From Winogradskyella sp. J14-2 (GTDB taxonomy: Bacteria; Bacteroidota; Bacteroidia; Flavobacteriales; Flavobacteriaceae), in contig NZ_CP019388.1 of NCBI RefSeq assembly GCF_001971725.1, positions 62,001 through 126,000 of the forward strand: DNA of 64,000 bases, written 5' to 3'. The translations under genes and the position numbers were made by a program. The first letter of the stretch is position 1; each line of letters opens with the position of its first letter. Below, in pieces: positions 33,225-40,703 of this stretch. The notes under the pieces are model-generated. The model was given only the letters and a program-made list of their open reading frames with translations, ran no database searches and had not been told where the DNA came from.

Positions 33225-33311
33225 AGCGTTGGGAAATTTTAGCTCTTTTGGTTTTTAGAGCTTTGGAATTTAGCGTTGGCAAAAACCGAAAGTGCTAAAA
33301 TATGCGGCTGG
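33225..33311. repeat. Nested hairpin element P4, upstream of the second R-M operon
   Basis: Stem ATTTTAGCTCTTTTGGTTTTT (33,236-33,256; 21 nt, split as ATTTTAG-CTCTTTT-GGTTTTT) pairs with the arm at 33,281-33,301 (AAAAACC-GAAAGTG-CTAAAAT) with two non-Watson-Crick positions. Loop holds AGCGTTGGC; flanks AGCGTTGG and GCGGCTGG. Confidence 0.72.
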
Positions 33312-33317
33312 TAGTAT

Positions 33318-33453
33318 GAAACACAACGGTTAGGCTATGCGTAGTGCGGGATTTCAACGCACTTCACTTTCCGTCTACCGAAAAGTTTGTTTAATGTAAT
33401 TACTTTAATTTCAGCACTTTCGCCCGCATTACGTATAGCCATTGTTGGCATTT
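33318..33453 (-). repeat. attC-like site 33 (3' end of C7)
   Basis: Divergent: GGCTATGCGTAGTGCGGG pairs with CCCGCATTACGTATAGCC, no central GC hairpin. Right end GTTGGCATTT complements GAATGCCAAC at nine of ten bases. Confidence 0.78.
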
Positions 33454-33461
33454 CGTTGTTT

Positions 33462-35444
33462 TTATTCATCTTCAATCGTTTCCTTTTGCAAGAAGTCCAA
33501 TTTCAATAAATCTTCTTTTTCTATTTCCCAACCATCAAAGTCAATATTCCACCGCTCTTCTAAAAATGAGAGCATTTTTTTACCCCGACTTTCAATTTCT
33601 GCTGGTGTCCAATTGTCATAGCTTGAAACTTCAATTTCGCTGTAAGCACCGTTAAAGAAACCAACTTCATCTCCATCCTTATTCGTATGTTTTTTCTTGA
33701 AGTCAAAGCATTTGTTTTGGAACTCAGAGTTTTTTGATTGTCCGAGCAATACCAAGTTTCCTAAAGTGTTAAGCAGAATTTTTCTTTCCTTTTTCGAGTG
33801 CATATTAAAAACAGAAGTCCAACAATCGTCTTTTGGTGTTTGAGGATAGATATGCTCAATTGTATCTTCTTTTTTCCGTTTGTTAAAGTCAGTCCAACTT
33901 ACTTTCTGATTTCCCTTCGCTTTTCCTTGTAAGTGAAGTTCATATTCAAAAAGGAAATATCTCAAACCATTCCAACTGTAAAAACCTTCTCCTTTTTCAT
34001 ACTGGTCTTTAACATAGTTGTCAAATTTTTCAAGGTCAAACCAACCGTGATAAACGTAATCGTCTCCTTCGCCTGACTCTCCTTGGGTCATCCAATTAAC
34101 ATTACCAATTACTTTCTCGATTGTAGTTTCTCCTTGTCCCCAATGGTCTAAACCGAAGTAAAACATATTGGCAAGTCTATAAAAATGACTGTTTTTTGTG
34201 TTTGAAGGTCTTTGAGAAAGACGGAAAACGAGAAAAATGAAACGTTCTGCCGATTTGAAGAGTGGCAAAAATTCATTCTCATTACACTTCGTCATTGCAG
34301 CCATAAATAACGGTGGAAAAGCACTCATACCTAAGCGATTGAGTTTTTGAATCCATTCTTTTGTTTCGTCTTGATAGTCAGAAAATTGAGCGTTGTACAA
34401 GTAAAACCAAGATTTAACACTTTTAGAAAGACTATCAATATACTCCTTAATGTCTGTCAAAACGATTCTGCCTTTAATCGCATTTTTGGCTGTGAATTTT
34501 TTATTGAGTAAGAATTTGGCATAAGAGGCTGATTCTTTCCTGTCGTACTTAAAGTACATTATCCAATGGTTACGCAGGAACTCGTCATCATCCATTGCAT
34601 TGTCCTTGTTCTTGCCTAAATACTCATAAATGGTTTTCCAAGTCTCGTTAATGTCTTTTCTTAATCGTGCTCTTGTTTGATTGTCAACATCTAAAAGGGT
34701 CGATAGATAAATTAGTCTGTTCTTGAGTAACTCTAAATTTGACAGAGGTTTTCCCCTGTTATTCATAGTCTCAAAAGTTACATAAACATCAAGTTCGTCA
34801 TCTATTTCGTAAAAGTTAAATTTGAATTTAGCTGTAACCTTCTTGAAAATTTCTTCAAGCTCTTGTTTTTCGAGTTTTTCTAATTTTTTCTCGAAGAAGT
34901 CTTTCGCTGTTTTCAAGTTTGAAGTGTACAAAGTCTGTTCTGGGACTTTGTCAGCAGTTGAAGACTCTTGCCGTAAAATCTTCGTTTTAAAAAACTCATC
35001 GCTTGGGTTATCACGTTCATAACCAAATATGTACGACTTGTAGCTGTCTCCGTATGCTTGGAACAAGAATTTGTTTACCCAATATGACTTGTCTTTAAAG
35101 TTGATTCCTTCGCTATCGGCAAATTGATTAAGTATTTCATTAATTAGAATGATTGAAGTTGTCAGTCTTTGCTGTCCATCAATGAGGTAATATGCTCCAA
35201 GTTCTCTTTCAAAAAGCCACAAATCGTCTTGCCATTTCTCAATGTTCTCAACACTTGATTTTGAAACTGGCTCAACAGTTAGAAGTCCTGTGTAATGGAT
35301 TTTGTCGCCTTTCAGATTGATAAGGTCTTCCCAAAAGTCTTCAAGTTGGTTTGTTTCCCAAGAGTACCCCCTTTGAAAGTCGGGGATTCTAAAAAATTTT
35401 TCGTTAAATATTTCTGTTAACGATTGTAGTTTATTGTCTGCCAT
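33462..35444 (-). CDS. DUF262-DUF1524 GmrSD-like protein (C7)
   Basis: 660 residues. N-terminal DUF262 with PDFQRGYSW (21-29) and DGQQR (89-93); long middle helical region; C-terminal DUF1524/HNH with IEHIYPQTP (529-537, catalytic His) and LGNLVLLGQSKNSEFQNKCF near 563. These fused proteins belong to the GmrSD type IV restriction family. The first 207 codons are repeated at the left edge of the window (C40), where the rest is unseen. ATG at 35444. Sole gene. Confidence 0.9.
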   Translation of the reverse strand: MADNKLQSLTEIFNEKFFRIPDFQRGYSWETNQLEDFWEDLINLKGDKIHYTGLLTVEPVSKSSVENIEKWQDDLWLFERELGAYYLIDGQQRLTTSIILINEILNQFADSEGINFKDKSYWVNKFLFQAYGDSYKSYIFGYERDNPSDEFFKTKILRQESSTADKVPEQTLYTSNLKTAKDFFEKKLEKLEKQELEEIFKKVTAKFKFNFYEIDDELDVYVTFETMNNRGKPLSNLELLKNRLIYLSTLLDVDNQTRARLRKDINETWKTIYEYLGKNKDNAMDDDEFLRNHWIMYFKYDRKESASYAKFLLNKKFTAKNAIKGRIVLTDIKEYIDSLSKSVKSWFYLYNAQFSDYQDETKEWIQKLNRLGMSAFPPLFMAAMTKCNENEFLPLFKSAERFIFLVFRLSQRPSNTKNSHFYRLANMFYFGLDHWGQGETTIEKVIGNVNWMTQGESGEGDDYVYHGWFDLEKFDNYVKDQYEKGEGFYSWNGLRYFLFEYELHLQGKAKGNQKVSWTDFNKRKKEDTIEHIYPQTPKDDCWTSVFNMHSKKERKILLNTLGNLVLLGQSKNSEFQNKCFDFKKKHTNKDGDEVGFFNGAYSEIEVSSYDNWTPAEIESRGKKMLSFLEERWNIDFDGWEIEKEDLLKLDFLQKETIEDE

Positions 35445-35460
35445 TTCGGTCTTTTTTCAA

Positions 35461-35661
35461 TGAATGCCAACGGTCTTGTATATGGCTCGTAGCGTGCAAA
35501 TTAGCGATTATTTTTCGGTTTAGCACGAGCCGAATTTTTTAATTTTCTTATTATCTTTTTTTATCAATAAGGCAAATTAAAAAATTTGGCGGACTTGCAA
35601 ATATGCCTTAACTTCGATTAAGCAACTAACTAGCTATGAGCTATATACGTTGTTGTAAGTA
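35461..35661 (-). repeat. attC-like site 34 (3' end of C6)
   Basis: Subfamily A (201 bp): GTATATGGCTCGTAGC / GCTATGAGCTATATAC, G.T pairs at the two usual places; inner AAATTAAAAAATTTGGCGG stem. Right end GTTGTAAGTA complements TACTTACAAC. Confidence 0.85.
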
Positions 35662-35674
35662 GTGCTTTTTTCGT

Positions 35675-36469
35675 TCACTTACTTAATTTCAAAATCCGTA
35701 ATGCTCCTTGAATTACCAACACAAAAACAATTGTTCCGATAATCAAATCAGGTTTACTCGAATTCAACCAATTTACCAAAATTCCTGCAATTATTACTCC
35801 TAAATTTATAATCACGTCATTCGTGGTGAAAATCATACTCGCTTTCATATGTGCCTCTTCTTTGCTCTTTGACTTTTGCAAAATATAAAGACAAATTCCG
35901 TTTGCGATAAGTGCAAAAATCGAAACGATAATCATTGTAGAAAAATCTGGAAGTTTCTCGTCTCCGAAAAATCTTTTTAAAACTTCCACAAATCCAATTA
36001 TCGCAAGTGTTATTTGAAAATATCCAGCAAGTTTGGCAATCCGTTTTTTCTTAATTAATGTTCCGCCAACCGCAAACAAGCTAATTCCGTAAACGAAACT
36101 GTCGGCAAGCATATCCAAACTGTCGGCAACCAATCCCATTGATTTTGCGATAATTCCTGTCGTCATTTCGATAATGAAAAACGCAAAATTTATGGCAAGC
36201 ACAGACCAAAGTAGTTTTTTCTGATTTTCGTTTTCTTTAAATTCCGTTTGGTCGGTTTGTTCCGTTGAGATTTTCTTTCCGCCTAAATTTAGTTCGATAA
36301 CGGACTTTTCGATTTGGTCAATTTCTCCGCTGTGAAAAACGGTCAATTTTCGGTTCGGAATATCAAAGTCCAAATTCGCAATACTTGAAATTCCGTCCAA
36401 TTTCATTCGGATTAGATTTTCCTCCGATGGACAGTCCATTTTGGTAATTTCAAATATTGTTTTATTCAC
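35675..36469 (-). CDS. CDF cation transporter with N-terminal metal-binding region, GTG start (C6)
   Basis: 264 residues. N-terminal 60 residues contain TKMDCPSEENLIRMKL, the HMA/MerP-like CxxE variant seen in some metal efflux proteins. Then about five to six membrane segments with the CDF signature SMGLVADSLDMLADSFVYG (about 112-130) and HMKASMIFTTNDVIINLGV, the second metal-site helix. The long cytosolic C-terminal domain of typical CDFs is missing or very short. Start GTG at 36469. An efflux role for Zn/Co/Cd-type ions follows from the family. Sole gene of its cassette. Confidence 0.85.
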   Translation of the reverse strand: MNKTIFEITKMDCPSEENLIRMKLDGISSIANLDFDIPNRKLTVFHSGEIDQIEKSVIELNLGGKKISTEQTDQTEFKENENQKKLLWSVLAINFAFFIIEMTTGIIAKSMGLVADSLDMLADSFVYGISLFAVGGTLIKKKRIAKLAGYFQITLAIIGFVEVLKRFFGDEKLPDFSTMIIVSIFALIANGICLYILQKSKSKEEAHMKASMIFTTNDVIINLGVIIAGILVNWLNSSKPDLIIGTIVFVLVIQGALRILKLSK

Positions 36470-36492
36470 TCGGTTTCTGGGTTTTTCGGCAT

Positions 36493-36629
36493 TACTTACA
36501 ACGGTATAGGCTATGAGTAGTTGCGTGGTTTAGCATTAAACTTTGCAAGTACACACCAAACTGAAAATCCGCGAGGATTTTCAGAAGTAGGCGAGAACAA
36601 GCAATTACTTATAGCCATTGTTGTAGGCA
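36493..36629 (-). repeat. attC-like site 35 (3' end of C5)
   Basis: Subfamily C with GAAAATCCGCGAGGATTTTC. Right end GTTGTAGGCA complements TGCCTACAAC exactly. Confidence 0.85.
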
Positions 36630-36633
36630 GTTT

Positions 36634-37218
36634 TTATTCTGTTTTTTGTTTTTCTAAATAATCTTTTTCCTCTAAAAATAATAGAGCTGTTACCATTTGT
36701 TTAGAACCATTTTCGGTAGTATTCACGTTAAAACTTGTTTCGTATTGATGTATAAAATCTCCTGAATTTAAATCATAAAGTCTAAACGTTGCACTTCCAA
36801 AAGTCATTCCGACAGATTGATTGATATTAAATTTGATTGGGAAAAGTAATAAGTCGGCATTTTGTAAATTACTTTTTATAGATTTTATTTCGGAATTATC
36901 TATAATCGTATTTAAGTTTGGGTATTTTTTAAGGTCACGCCTTTTATATTTTTTTGATGCAATTTCTTTTAGTATTTCCGTAGTTTCATCATTTAAATCA
37001 ATTCTTAATTTCTCAACTTTCAAAAATTTTAACGACAAAGTATCTTTAAAGATATCATTTGAAATTGAGTCGTTAAATTTCGTCATTTCGTTCGTCAATG
37101 GGACGATTGCAACTTTTAAATTCTTATTCGAAAATTTGTAATCCTTGTTAATTATCTTTTGTCCGAAAGATAGATTTACAAGTAAAATAAAGTTTAAAAT
37201 CAAAAATTTAGTTCTCAA
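36634..37218 (-). CDS. Secreted/periplasmic protein, TTG start (C5)
   Basis: 194 residues. Signal peptide MRTKFLILNFILLVNLSFGQ (cut near residue 20), then a basic domain (KIINKDYKFSNKNLKVAIVP) and a C-terminal beta-rich part (GMTFGSATFRLYDLNSGDFI). Not recognised. TTG start at 37218, since there is no ATG before the signal. Confidence 0.7.
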   Translation of the reverse strand: MRTKFLILNFILLVNLSFGQKIINKDYKFSNKNLKVAIVPLTNEMTKFNDSISNDIFKDTLSLKFLKVEKLRIDLNDETTEILKEIASKKYKRRDLKKYPNLNTIIDNSEIKSIKSNLQNADLLLFPIKFNINQSVGMTFGSATFRLYDLNSGDFIHQYETSFNVNTTENGSKQMVTALLFLEEKDYLEKQKTE

Positions 37219-37236
37219 ACGTTTTTTTTTTCAAAT

Positions 37237-37373
37237 TGCCTACAACGGTCTCGGCTATGAGTAGTTGCGTGGGTTAGCGATTAACTTTGCAAGTAAACAC
37301 CAAACTGAAAATCCGCGAGGATTTTCAGAAGTAGGCGAGAACAAGCAATTACTTATAGCCATTGTTGTACACA
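37237..37373 (-). repeat. attC-like site 36 (3' end of C4)
   Basis: Subfamily C: GGCTATGAGTAGTTGC / GCAATTACTTATAGCC with two G.T pairs. Right end GTTGTACACA complements TGTGTACAAC. Confidence 0.86.
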
Positions 37374-37377
37374 GTAT

Positions 37378-38160
37378 TTATTTACTTAATTCTATTTGAA
37401 ATTTTGTCGCATTAAATGCTGCTTGTAAACCTCTTAAATTAGATTCCGACTTATTTTTCTCAAATAGTTCATTTAAGTATTCAGTTTGTTTAGTCACATT
37501 ATCGTTCTCTTTTTGAAAAATTTGGTATTTCAATAAAATTAAATTCGCCATAATTTTATCTGAAACACTTAATTCGCTCTGATTTAGATACTCGTCTATT
37601 GCATTTTTTATCTCAGAATCATTTTCAGATATTTCATCGAATAGATAAGCATTAGCCAAGTCAGATTTATTCATAGTTGAATAATCGCTTTGGTCAGACA
37701 TATCTTTTCGGTAAGTCATTTTGTTATCATTTAGAAAATACCATCTCGTATAGGAATCATTTTCCATTTTAATATCTTTTTCAAACTCTTTTTTCTTAAC
37801 GCTCCAATTCGTGAAAGCTATTAAAAGTTCAGTTCCGTCATCTTTCTTTAAAATTGCGAATCGGATTAAGTAATTCCTTTTTCCAGGTTTTTCAATTTCG
37901 ATATCCAATTTATTTTCAACTGAAACATATTTTTTCAATGCTTCTAGAATAGATGAAACGTCTTCAGGACTTGCTTCTGGAAACAGATTTTCTCTTAAAA
38001 ACAAGTCAATGTATAAGTAATGAGTTAAATAAAAATCATCCATTTTTAGATAATTCGCTTCTGTCAAATTTTCGGTTTTGATATTGATTTTGTCAGATTG
38101 AGAATATCCAAAATTTGTAAATATTCCTAAAAGTAAAAGTGTGATTATTTTTCTGTTCAT
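37378..38160 (-). CDS. Secreted/periplasmic hypothetical protein (C4)
   Basis: 260 residues. Signal peptide MNRKIITLLLLGIFTNFGYS (cut near 20-21) followed by an Asp/Lys-rich domain with KTENLTEANYLKMDDFYLTH, a central beta part, and a helical C-terminus (LRGLQAAFNATKFQIELSK). No repeats or catalytic motif seen. Family unknown to me. Sole gene. Confidence 0.72.
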   Translation of the reverse strand: MNRKIITLLLLGIFTNFGYSQSDKINIKTENLTEANYLKMDDFYLTHYLYIDLFLRENLFPEASPEDVSSILEALKKYVSVENKLDIEIEKPGKRNYLIRFAILKKDDGTELLIAFTNWSVKKKEFEKDIKMENDSYTRWYFLNDNKMTYRKDMSDQSDYSTMNKSDLANAYLFDEISENDSEIKNAIDEYLNQSELSVSDKIMANLILLKYQIFQKENDNVTKQTEYLNELFEKNKSESNLRGLQAAFNATKFQIELSK

Positions 38161-38175
38161 TCTGTTGGTTTATAT

Positions 38176-38314
38176 TGTGTACAACGTGTTTGTGTATGAT
38201 TTCGTTGCGTGTTTCAGCAACTAAATTAGTAAACTAAAAAGAACCAGAGGAAATTCCGCAGGAATTTCCAAGTAGGCGAGTACTAGCAATGAATTATACA
38301 CGGTGTTGGCAGCA
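38176..38314 (-). repeat. attC-like site 37 (3' end of C3)
   Basis: D-like: GTGTATGATTTCGTTGC / GCAATGAATTATACAC, centre GGAAATTCCGCAGGAATTTCC. Right end GTTGGCAGCA complements TGTTGCCAAC at nine of ten positions. Confidence 0.83.
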
Positions 38315-38315
38315 G

Positions 38316-38840
38316 TTATTTATTAATCGTTCTAAATAGTTTATCAATAATATTATATTTAGGTTTGAAACCCATTAAATCTATTAATTGCTGAATTTTA
38401 GGGTCAAATGATTTATAATTCCGTTTTATTTTATTTCTCATCGCACTTTCTCGTTCTGCACTTTTTTTTGAAAACATTAATGTTAATTTCAGAGCAAAAA
38501 TTTGATATCTATTTTTTGACAGAGCTAAATTCGAAATATGGCTAAATACATTATCATTAGCACTATACAAAAGAAATTCAATTACTGTTTTTTTTCCAGT
38601 AACATATACATCTTGGGTCAATTCGCATTGGGTAAAATATATTTCCAGTAAATCTTTAAATTTTCTATTCTTTAAGTCAAACTTATTATCAAGCGCAATA
38701 ACTTGTTGGATTCCTTTTGCATCAAGATGAACTAAGGTTTGATTCAGTTCCAGTTTTCTCCTTGTAACAACATTATTTACAATATTTTCAATTTGTTCAA
38801 TTATGATTGAATTTTCATTATTTAGCTTTTCATTCATCAT
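38316..38840 (-). CDS. Hypothetical basic helical protein (C3)
   Basis: 174 residues, helical throughout, no signal. N-terminus MMNEKLNNENSIIIEQIENI; centre NKFDLKNRKFKDLLEIYFTQ and C-terminus rich in Lys/Arg (KKSAERESAMRNKIKRNYKS). It may bind nucleic acid, but no known domain is recognised. ATG at 38840. About 50 bases lie between the ATG and the cassette junction. Confidence 0.6.
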   Translation of the reverse strand: MMNEKLNNENSIIIEQIENIVNNVVTRRKLELNQTLVHLDAKGIQQVIALDNKFDLKNRKFKDLLEIYFTQCELTQDVYVTGKKTVIEFLLYSANDNVFSHISNLALSKNRYQIFALKLTLMFSKKSAERESAMRNKIKRNYKSFDPKIQQLIDLMGFKPKYNIIDKLFRTINK

Positions 38841-38894
38841 AATATTATAAGTTTTTCAAGGTTATTTCGTTTTCGATTTTTGAGTGAGTTTAAT

Positions 38895-39094
38895 TGTTGC
38901 CAACGGTCTTGTGTATGGCTCGTTGCGTGTAAATTAGCGATAACTATTCGGTTAAGCACGAGCCGAATTTTTTAATTTTCTTATTATCTTTTCTTATCAA
39001 TAAGCCAAATTAAAAAATTTGGCGGACTTGCAAATATGCCTTAACTTCGATTAAGCAACTGTTTAGCTATGAGCTATATACGTTGTTGTGGCAC
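38895..39094 (-). repeat. attC-like site 38 (3' end of C2)
   Basis: Subfamily A (200 bp), with outer arm GTGTATGGCTCGTTGC opposite a divergent TTTAGCTATGAGCTATATAC, so the two sides are less well matched. Right end GTTGTGGCAC complements GTGCCACAAC. The C2 second gene ends inside. Confidence 0.8.
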
Positions 39095-39913
39095 GTATTT
39101 ATTCGCTAATGTTCCCATACCATATAACAGATTAAATAACAATCCTGCACCAACGATTACGTTCACGACAGGTATCATCATTAAGACTGCAATAAATGAA
39201 AATTTCGCTATCTTTTTTCCAGTCAACAATGCAAATTTGACCTTTAAAGTTTGAAATGATATTTTATCTTCTTTATATAATCTAAAAAGGTGGAATGACG
39301 CAATAGCAATCGAAATTGATGGTAACATTGGCATATAATCCCAAAGATTACTATCATCGTCTAATTCTATTAGCTTATCGACAAATTCGTTTACGTCAGC
39401 TGTTAATTCCGAATTTGATTGGCCACTCGATTGTAAGTTCATTTTTTCGGCTAACTCTTCTGTAACCAAAATTTCGCCTTCTTCGTGGTTATTTATCCAA
39501 TCATTTACGTAATTCGAACTGTCAGTAGCTTTTAACTGAACTTCGCTTATTTCTCCAGTATTATTATTTGTTAAAATGACATCTGTATCTGGATGATTTG
39601 TATCTGTAAATAATGAAGCTGTAAATTCATCTCCATCGTTATTTTCAATTTCGACAAATTGGATTTCGTGAAGAATGCCTTTTACATTATTAGCTAAACC
39701 TAATAACTGGTCTTCGTCCATTTCTTGCAAATATGCACTTACTTCTTCTGTGCTTTTGTCGTGTAAATCAGGAATTGCCCTTTTCGTAGCTTGTAATACA
39801 AGAGTTTCTTTCTCATTTAAGGTGTCGAAATTATCAAAAGATATTTTGGCTAATGTTGAAACAATAAGCACATTGTCAATCTTCTTTTTTATGTATTTAA
39901 TTTTTGAACTCAT
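39074..39913 (-). CDS. Membrane protein of a two-gene cassette (C2, second gene)
   Basis: 279 residues. Basic start (SSKIKYIKKKIDNVL), a large acidic soluble part (TEEVSAYLQEMDEDQLLGLA; NNTGEISEVQLKATDSSNYV) and a C-terminal pair of membrane segments (about 212-230 and 235-268) ending LANKYVPQQRI, the tail encoded in the site. Overlaps the first gene by 17 bases. Not recognised; the membrane C-terminus resembles a pore-like domain, which is speculation. Confidence 0.7.
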   Translation of the reverse strand: MSSKIKYIKKKIDNVLIVSTLAKISFDNFDTLNEKETLVLQATKRAIPDLHDKSTEEVSAYLQEMDEDQLLGLANNVKGILHEIQFVEIENNDGDEFTASLFTDTNHPDTDVILTNNNTGEISEVQLKATDSSNYVNDWINNHEEGEILVTEELAEKMNLQSSGQSNSELTADVNEFVDKLIELDDDSNLWDYMPMLPSISIAIASFHLFRLYKEDKISFQTLKVKFALLTGKKIAKFSFIAVLMMIPVVNVIVGAGLLFNLLYGMGTLANKYVPQQRI

Positions 39914-40445
39914 TTTTCTGCTTATTGATTTCTTCTTTTTGCTCTTTAGATTTTTGTTTTCCTTTCGCTTTCTCTTTTTTGTAAATGTCTTTGAAAAGAG
40001 CTTTGTCGATTTTCTGACCTTTCACTTTTTGTTTAAAATAATAGTCCATTGCTTTTCCCATTCCATAAGTAATTCCGAAAACTAATGGAATTGTCGTAAA
40101 ACCTGCTAATCCTGGAAGTCCGACTTTATAAAGTCCAAGTGCAAATTGCTGTCCAGCTGCTCCCAAACCTAATAAAGATGCAATTTCAATTAATATTTCT
40201 TTCATTCCAGCATCGGTAATGCTGAAACCTCTAATATCTGCAATCTTTTTTCCCATAACACCTTGAATTGGCGTTAAAATAAAAACGTCTGCAAAAGGAA
40301 TTGGTTGAACAGCTAAAGCCGCGCAAGTCGTTCCGAAAATTGTACAAATTCGAGTAACTTTTTCGTCATCAGTCAAATCTGTCCTATTTTCAATTGAAAG
40401 AACTTCAGTACTCAATTTGGCTTTTGCATCTTCTAATAATTTCAT
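39897..40445 (-). CDS. DUF697-like protein of a two-gene cassette (C2, first gene)
   Basis: 182 residues. The Gly/Ala-rich centre (TRICTIFGTTCAALAVQPIP; GVMGKKIADIRGFSITDAGM; SLLGLGAAGQQFALGLYKVG) resembles the DUF697/YcjF-type domain that sits next to GTPases, but no GTPase is present. The C-terminus is very basic (KKEKAKGKQKSKEQKEEINK). ATG at 40445. Its partner overlaps by 17 bases, so the two are probably co-translated. Confidence 0.7.
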   Translation of the reverse strand: MKLLEDAKAKLSTEVLSIENRTDLTDDEKVTRICTIFGTTCAALAVQPIPFADVFILTPIQGVMGKKIADIRGFSITDAGMKEILIEIASLLGLGAAGQQFALGLYKVGLPGLAGFTTIPLVFGITYGMGKAMDYYFKQKVKGQKIDKALFKDIYKKEKAKGKQKSKEQKEEINKQKNEFKN

Positions 40446-40489
40446 CTTTTTTCCTAATGTTCAATTTAAGCACGATGTTTCTTTAATAT

Positions 40490-40695
40490 GTGCCACAACG
40501 GTCGTGGCTATGAGTAGTGCGGGCGCAAAGACGCTCCTTTCTTTCGGTTGAGCACAGAGCCAAAACCTTGTTTTCTGGTTTTTTATCTTATTATTTCAAA
40601 AAGCCAAAACAAGGTTTTGGCGGTCATTGCAAATTAGCGATTTCTTTTGGGTTAAGCACCTAATCCCGCATTGCTTATAGCCGTTGTTGTAAACA
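40490..40695 (-). repeat. attC-like site 39 (3' end of C1)
   Basis: Largest site (206 bp): GGCTATGAGTAGTGCGGG pairs with CCCGCATTGCTTATAGCC; inner stem AGCCAAAACCTTG/CAAGGTTTTGGC. Right end GTTGTAAACA complements the C1 start TGTTTACAAC over ten bases. Confidence 0.85.
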
Positions 40696-40703
40696 GTGCT
40701 CTT

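Larger units (their letters stand above)
30323..33311 (-). mobile_element. Candidate nested unit: regulator-M-R operon bracketed by P hairpins
   Basis: P3 and P4 flank the complete three-gene operon with its promoter. The layout is the same as in the HpaII-type unit. That the brackets are recombination sites is inferred. Confidence 0.5.

Noticed and set aside
645..40695. CRISPR array
   Set aside because: Repeats are long and imperfect palindromes, 'spacers' are whole genes of 300 to 3000 bp, and no cas genes occur.
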